Shown here in pieces: positions 4,650-8,399 of a stretch of DNA of 8,399 nucleotides (its first letter is position 1; the number at the start of each line of letters is the position of its first letter). Source of the stretch: Veillonellaceae bacterium (GTDB lineage Bacteria > Bacillota_C > Negativicutes > Veillonellales > Veillonellaceae); the NCBI GenBank assembly GCA_902834965.1, contig CADFKY010000039.1, forward strand, positions 1 through 8,399, written 5' to 3'. The notes beneath the pieces were generated by a model that worked only from the letters and a program-made list of their open reading frames with translations, did not search any database and was not told where the DNA came from. The position numbers and the translations under genes are program-made.

Positions 4650-7600
4650 TTATTTGAAGTATTTTACACCAGATGTAAAGATTGGCATTTCTAATTGGCC
4701 AGGAATATTTTTGCTGATGCCTGCACCACAGCGTTCGGAGTGTGCCATTTTGCCGAATACGCGACCATCAGGGCTATAAATACCTTCGATAGCAGCTACA
4801 GATTGGTTAGGATTGAAGTGACTATCCATGGAGGCGATACCATCAAAGTCTACATATTGTGTAGCGATTTGGCCAGTTTTATTGAACTCCAACACTTGTT
4901 GAGGAGACGCTATAAAGCGACCTTCGCCGTGAGAAATTGGTACCGTGTAAATTTCTCCAGCTTTAGCATCACTCATCCAAGGGGACTTTGTGGAAATAAC
5001 TTTCGTATTAACCATGCGAGATAAGTGACGACCAATAGTATTGTATGTCAATGTAGGATGATCTGCAGTTAACGTTTCAATATGTCCACCAGGTAACAAG
5101 CCTAACTTGATGAGCGCTTGGAAGCCGTTACAAATACCTAATACAAGGCCATCTTGTTTATACAAGAGGTTTTCTAAACCTTCTGCAAGGTATGGGTTGC
5201 GGAAGAGGGTGGCTATGAATTTACCAGAACCATCTGGCTCATCACCAGCACTGAAACCTCCTGGGAACATAAGAATTTGAGACTCTGCTAATTTAGCTTT
5301 GATTACGTCGATAGATTCTTTTAATTGTTCTGGAGTTTGGTTGCGAATGAGCACGATATCTGTTTCTGCACCAGCTCGTTCAAAGGCACGAGCAGAGTCA
5401 AATTCGCAGTTTGTACCAGGAAATACTGGGATGAGAACTTTTGGTTTTGCACATAAGGATGTGCTACGAGGCTTAGCGTGTTGGTCATGGATGTAAGCGA
5501 CTGCTTCACCAAAGCCGTTTGATGCGTACATTGGGAAGATATCGTTTAGAGGTGCTTCATAGGCCGCTTGTACTTCTTTGAGCGATACGGATTGACCTTC
5601 CCATTCGATAACAGGTGTGGCTTGGGTTACGCCGATAACTTTCACATCAGGTAATTCTAAAAGATAATTAACAGCCGTAATATCTACTTCAACGATGAAG
5701 GAACCAAGGGCTGGTTGGAAGATACCACGTTCAGCGTATTTATCGAATTTAACACCGATATTGTTGCCAAGGGCCATTTTTGTGACTGCTTCAGGAATGC
5801 CGCCTTGATCAACTACATAGGCAGAGTAAACGCGACCTTTTTCAATTTGTTCTTGTAGTGTATCGCAGTTTTCTTTGAATCGATCCCAATCAGGGGTGTC
5901 ATCGTATGTACGAGGTACATCGAAGAATACGAGGCGGTGATCTACGCCTTTAAGGTCTTGGCTCACGATATTATCTACATGAGCTGTACCAACTGCAAAG
6001 GATACGAGGGTAGGGGGAACGGTAAGATCCATAAATGTACCGCTCATAGAGTCCTTGCCGCCGATAGCGCCGATTTCAAGTTCTTTTTGTGCTTTATAAG
6101 CACCAAGTAAAGCTGCTACTGGCTTACCCCAAGATTCTTTAGAGTTGAGGCGTTCAAAATATTCTTGTAATGTTAAGTATGCGTCTTCTCGGCGACCGCC
6201 AAGAGCTACTAATTTTGCTACAGATAAAAGTACTGCATATTGCGCACCATGATAAGGGCTCCATGCAGATAACTCAGGCACAAAACCATGAGTCATAATA
6301 CTAGCCGTTGTAGTTTCACCGTTTAGAACCGGTAATTTAGCAACCATGCCTTGGGTAGGCGTTTTTTGGAATTTGCCACCGAATGGCATGAGGACTGTAT
6401 TGGCGCCCACAGTGCTGTCAAAGCGTTCTGCTAAGCCTTGTTGGGATGCTGCATTTAAATCGGATACGGCTGCGATCCATTTTTCCTTGAAGTTATCTGC
6501 ACTAGCTGAACCACGTAAGAAGTAGGATCGATCTGTAGGTGCTTTTACGATAGCTTCTTGTTGTTGACTAGCACCATTTGTATTTAAAAAGTCGCGGCTA
6601 ATATCTACAATTGCTTCGCCATTCCAGTTCATAACAAGGCGATTTGTATCAGTTACCTCTGCCACAACTGTACACTCCAAGTTTTCTTCGTCGCAGTATG
6701 CTTTGAATGCCTCTACATCAGAAGCATCGATGACACAGGCCATGCGCTCTTGGGATTCAGAGATGGCTAACTCTGTACCATCGAGGCCAGCATATTTTTT
6801 AGGGACTAAGTCGAGATTGATTGATACACCATCAGTTAGTTCACCGATAGCAACAGATACACCACCTGCACCGAAGTCATTACAACGTTTGATAAGTGTC
6901 GTTACTTCGCCACGACGGAATAAGCGTTGGATTTTGCGCTCTGTAAGAGCATTGCCTTTTTGGACTTCTGCACCGCATGTGGAGAGAGATTCAACGGTAT
7001 GTTCTTTAGAGGAACCTGTAGCGCCACCACAGCCATCACGGCCAGTTTTACCACCTAGCAATACTACCACATCGCCTGCAACTGGTACCTCACGGCGAAC
7101 TTGGTTGCGAGGTGCAGCACCGATAACTGCGCCGATTTCCATGCGCTTTGCTACGTAGCCAGGATGGTAATATTCTTTTACTTCACCTGTAGCAAGGCCG
7201 ATTTGGTTGCCGTAAGAGGAGTAACCACGAGCTGCTTCTTGGGTGATCTTTCTTTGTGGTAATTTGCCTTCCAATGTATCTTCAAGTTTTGTATGTGGAT
7301 CGCCAGAGCCTGTGATGCGCATAGCTTGGTATACATAAGCGCGACCGCTCAATGGGTCGCGAATACAACCACCTAAGCAGGTAGCTGCGCCACCAAATGG
7401 TTCGATTTCAGTAGGGTGGTTATGGGTTTCGTTTTTGAATAGTAACAACCATTCTTCAGTCTTGCCATTTACATCGACAGGGACGATGATTGTACATGCA
7501 TTGATTTCATCAGATTCATCGAGATTTGTAAGTCCTCCAGCGTGGCGTAATTCTTTTACAGCCAATGTAGCCATGTCCATGAGGGAGCGAGCTTTTTTCT

Positions 7601-8390
7601 TAGTCGTGTAGAGCTCAGCACGGCCTTCCATATATTCTTCGAAGGCTTCCTTTATAGAACCGGTGAAGCGGCTGTCTTCAATGGTAATATCTGTTAACTC
7701 GGTCATAAAGGTAGTGTGACGGCAATGGTCAGACCAATATGTATCGAAGAGGCGAATTTCTGTAATCGTAGGATCGCGGTGTTCCACCTCTGCGTATTGT
7801 TGTCTAATCATTTGAAGGTCTGCTAATGTCATAGCAAGACCGTAGTTCTTGATGAGAGCTTCTAAATCATCATTGCTCATCGTAGTAAAGCCATCGATTG
7901 TTGCTACCGGTTTTGGATCTTCTAAATCGAGAGCTAAGGTATTTGGTACGTCAAGGCTCGCTTCGCGGGAATCAACAGGGTTAATGTAGTAGGCCTTAAT
8001 GACATTTTCTTGTTCTTTTGTAAAGGTGCCTTCGATAGCATATACGCGAGCACAACGCACGATGTGGCCGGATGTAAGTGTGAGCATAGAAATACATTGC
8101 TCTGCGCTATCAGCACGTTGATCGTATTGACCTGGCACATATTCAACAGCAAATACAAAGCCTTGTACACTTGGAATTTCTTCTAATACAGTATCTACAG
8201 GAGGTTCAGAAAAAATTAAATTTTTAGCAGACTCTAGATCTTTTGCATCTAAATTTTCGATGTCGTATCGCTCATAGATTGTCACATCTGTAGCAGGCAT
8301 AGATAATTCCTGTTGTAAGGTTTGTAACATGCGTTGCGCTTCTAGGTTGAAAGATTCTCGTTTTGTTACGAATAATCGTTGTATAGCCAT
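4650..8390 (-). CDS. purL: Phosphoribosylformylglycinamidine synthase, fused PurL with glutaminase domain
   Basis: This 1246-residue cytoplasmic enzyme catalyses the fourth step of purine synthesis: FGAR + ATP + glutamine to FGAM. One chain combines the functions split in B. subtilis among PurS, PurL and PurQ. Order: PurS-like N-terminal part (about 1-150); linker with TYWSDHCRHTTF (217-228), where H225 likely matches the catalytic His of Salmonella PurL; first synthetase half with NETHNHPTEIEPFGG (320-334), GYSSYGNQ and GGKTGRDGCGGATG (446-459); CNDFGAGGVS (503-512); second half with GGKDSMSG (777-784); and a class I glutaminase domain (about 982-1246) with FPGTNCEFD, GGFSAGDE, nucleophile C1087 in GICNGFQ, and H1217/E1219 in AHSER. 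The length and motifs fit the clostridial/streptococcal clade of long PurL (TIGR01857 type), not the roughly 1295-residue proteobacterial form. The start is supported by GAGG 5 nt upstream, at the window edge. It is complete; other purine genes may lie beyond the right edge. Confidence 0.97.
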   Translation of the reverse strand: MAIQRLFVTKRESFNLEAQRMLQTLQQELSMPATDVTIYERYDIENLDAKDLESAKNLIFSEPPVDTVLEEIPSVQGFVFAVEYVPGQYDQRADSAEQCISMLTLTSGHIVRCARVYAIEGTFTKEQENVIKAYYINPVDSREASLDVPNTLALDLEDPKPVATIDGFTTMSNDDLEALIKNYGLAMTLADLQMIRQQYAEVEHRDPTITEIRLFDTYWSDHCRHTTFMTELTDITIEDSRFTGSIKEAFEEYMEGRAELYTTKKKARSLMDMATLAVKELRHAGGLTNLDESDEINACTIIVPVDVNGKTEEWLLLFKNETHNHPTEIEPFGGAATCLGGCIRDPLSGRAYVYQAMRITGSGDPHTKLEDTLEGKLPQRKITQEAARGYSSYGNQIGLATGEVKEYYHPGYVAKRMEIGAVIGAAPRNQVRREVPVAGDVVVLLGGKTGRDGCGGATGSSKEHTVESLSTCGAEVQKGNALTERKIQRLFRRGEVTTLIKRCNDFGAGGVSVAIGELTDGVSINLDLVPKKYAGLDGTELAISESQERMACVIDASDVEAFKAYCDEENLECTVVAEVTDTNRLVMNWNGEAIVDISRDFLNTNGASQQQEAIVKAPTDRSYFLRGSASADNFKEKWIAAVSDLNAASQQGLAERFDSTVGANTVLMPFGGKFQKTPTQGMVAKLPVLNGETTTASIMTHGFVPELSAWSPYHGAQYAVLLSVAKLVALGGRREDAYLTLQEYFERLNSKESWGKPVAALLGAYKAQKELEIGAIGGKDSMSGTFMDLTVPPTLVSFAVGTAHVDNIVSQDLKGVDHRLVFFDVPRTYDDTPDWDRFKENCDTLQEQIEKGRVYSAYVVDQGGIPEAVTKMALGNNIGVKFDKYAERGIFQPALGSFIVEVDITAVNYLLELPDVKVIGVTQATPVIEWEGQSVSLKEVQAAYEAPLNDIFPMYASNGFGEAVAYIHDQHAKPRSTSLCAKPKVLIPVFPGTNCEFDSARAFERAGAETDIVLIRNQTPEQLKESIDVIKAKLAESQILMFPGGFSAGDEPDGSGKFIATLFRNPYLAEGLENLLYKQDGLVLGICNGFQALIKLGLLPGGHIETLTADHPTLTYNTIGRHLSRMVNTKVISTKSPWMSDAKAGEIYTVPISHGEGRFIASPQQVLEFNKTGQIATQYVDFDGIASMDSHFNPNQSVAAIEGIYSPDGRVFGKMAHSERCGAGISKNIPGQLEMPIFTSGVKYFK

Positions 8391-8399
8391 TGTAGCCTC

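Noticed and set aside
6703..7158. 151-codon open frame on the + strand inside purL
   Set aside because: It lies wholly antisense to a conserved stretch of PurL, has no ribosome binding site or recognisable domain, and its composition is what the complementary strand of PurL would give.
1..8399. Mobile element, CRISPR, defence or other new system
   Set aside because: Every gene-sized stretch is accounted for by housekeeping or transport families. There are no transposase, integrase, direct-repeat arrays or attachment-site duplications around tRNA-Ser within the window.

Overview
This window reads as an ordinary chromosomal segment of a low-GC anaerobic Firmicute. The combination of an OPT-family peptide transporter, a flavodiiron protein and the long fused clostridial/streptococcal type of PurL, with moderately AT-rich codon use, fits the Negativicutes, with Veillonella my best guess. 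That assignment rests on recalled protein flavour, not on a search. I see no phage, IS, CRISPR, toxin-antitoxin or defence genes.

Layout. On the + strand are the C-terminal third of an OPT oligopeptide transporter (1-597, cut by the window edge) and its terminator (676-723). A 351-bp intergenic region rich in inverted repeats (598-948) follows, then a lipoprotein amino-acid-binding protein of the family 3 ABC type (949-1734), a homocysteine S-methyltransferase of the MmuM type (about 1811-2836) and a terminator (2852-2886). On the - strand, reading leftwards from the right edge, are the fused 1246-residue phosphoribosylformylglycinamidine synthase (8390-4650), its terminator, then a flavodiiron protein FprA (4484-3249) with its own promoter and terminator, and finally tRNA-Ser(GGA) (3023-2933) with its own promoter and terminator. 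The two strands converge at about 2890, where two intrinsic terminators sit nearly back to back.

How the genes work together. The binding protein and the methyltransferase probably form a small methionine/sulfur amino-acid unit: one captures an amino acid outside the cell, the other makes methionine from homocysteine with a methyl donor such as S-methylmethionine. The permease and ATPase needed by the binding protein are not in the window. The most interesting signal is upstream of this unit. A 17-bp palindrome (749-765) closely resembles the MET-box of the LysR-type methionine regulators known from streptococci. Extra half-sites surround it, and a good sigma-A promoter (799-827) follows. Purine synthesis (PurL), oxygen/NO detoxification (FprA) and the serine tRNA are independent units, each with visible signals of its own.
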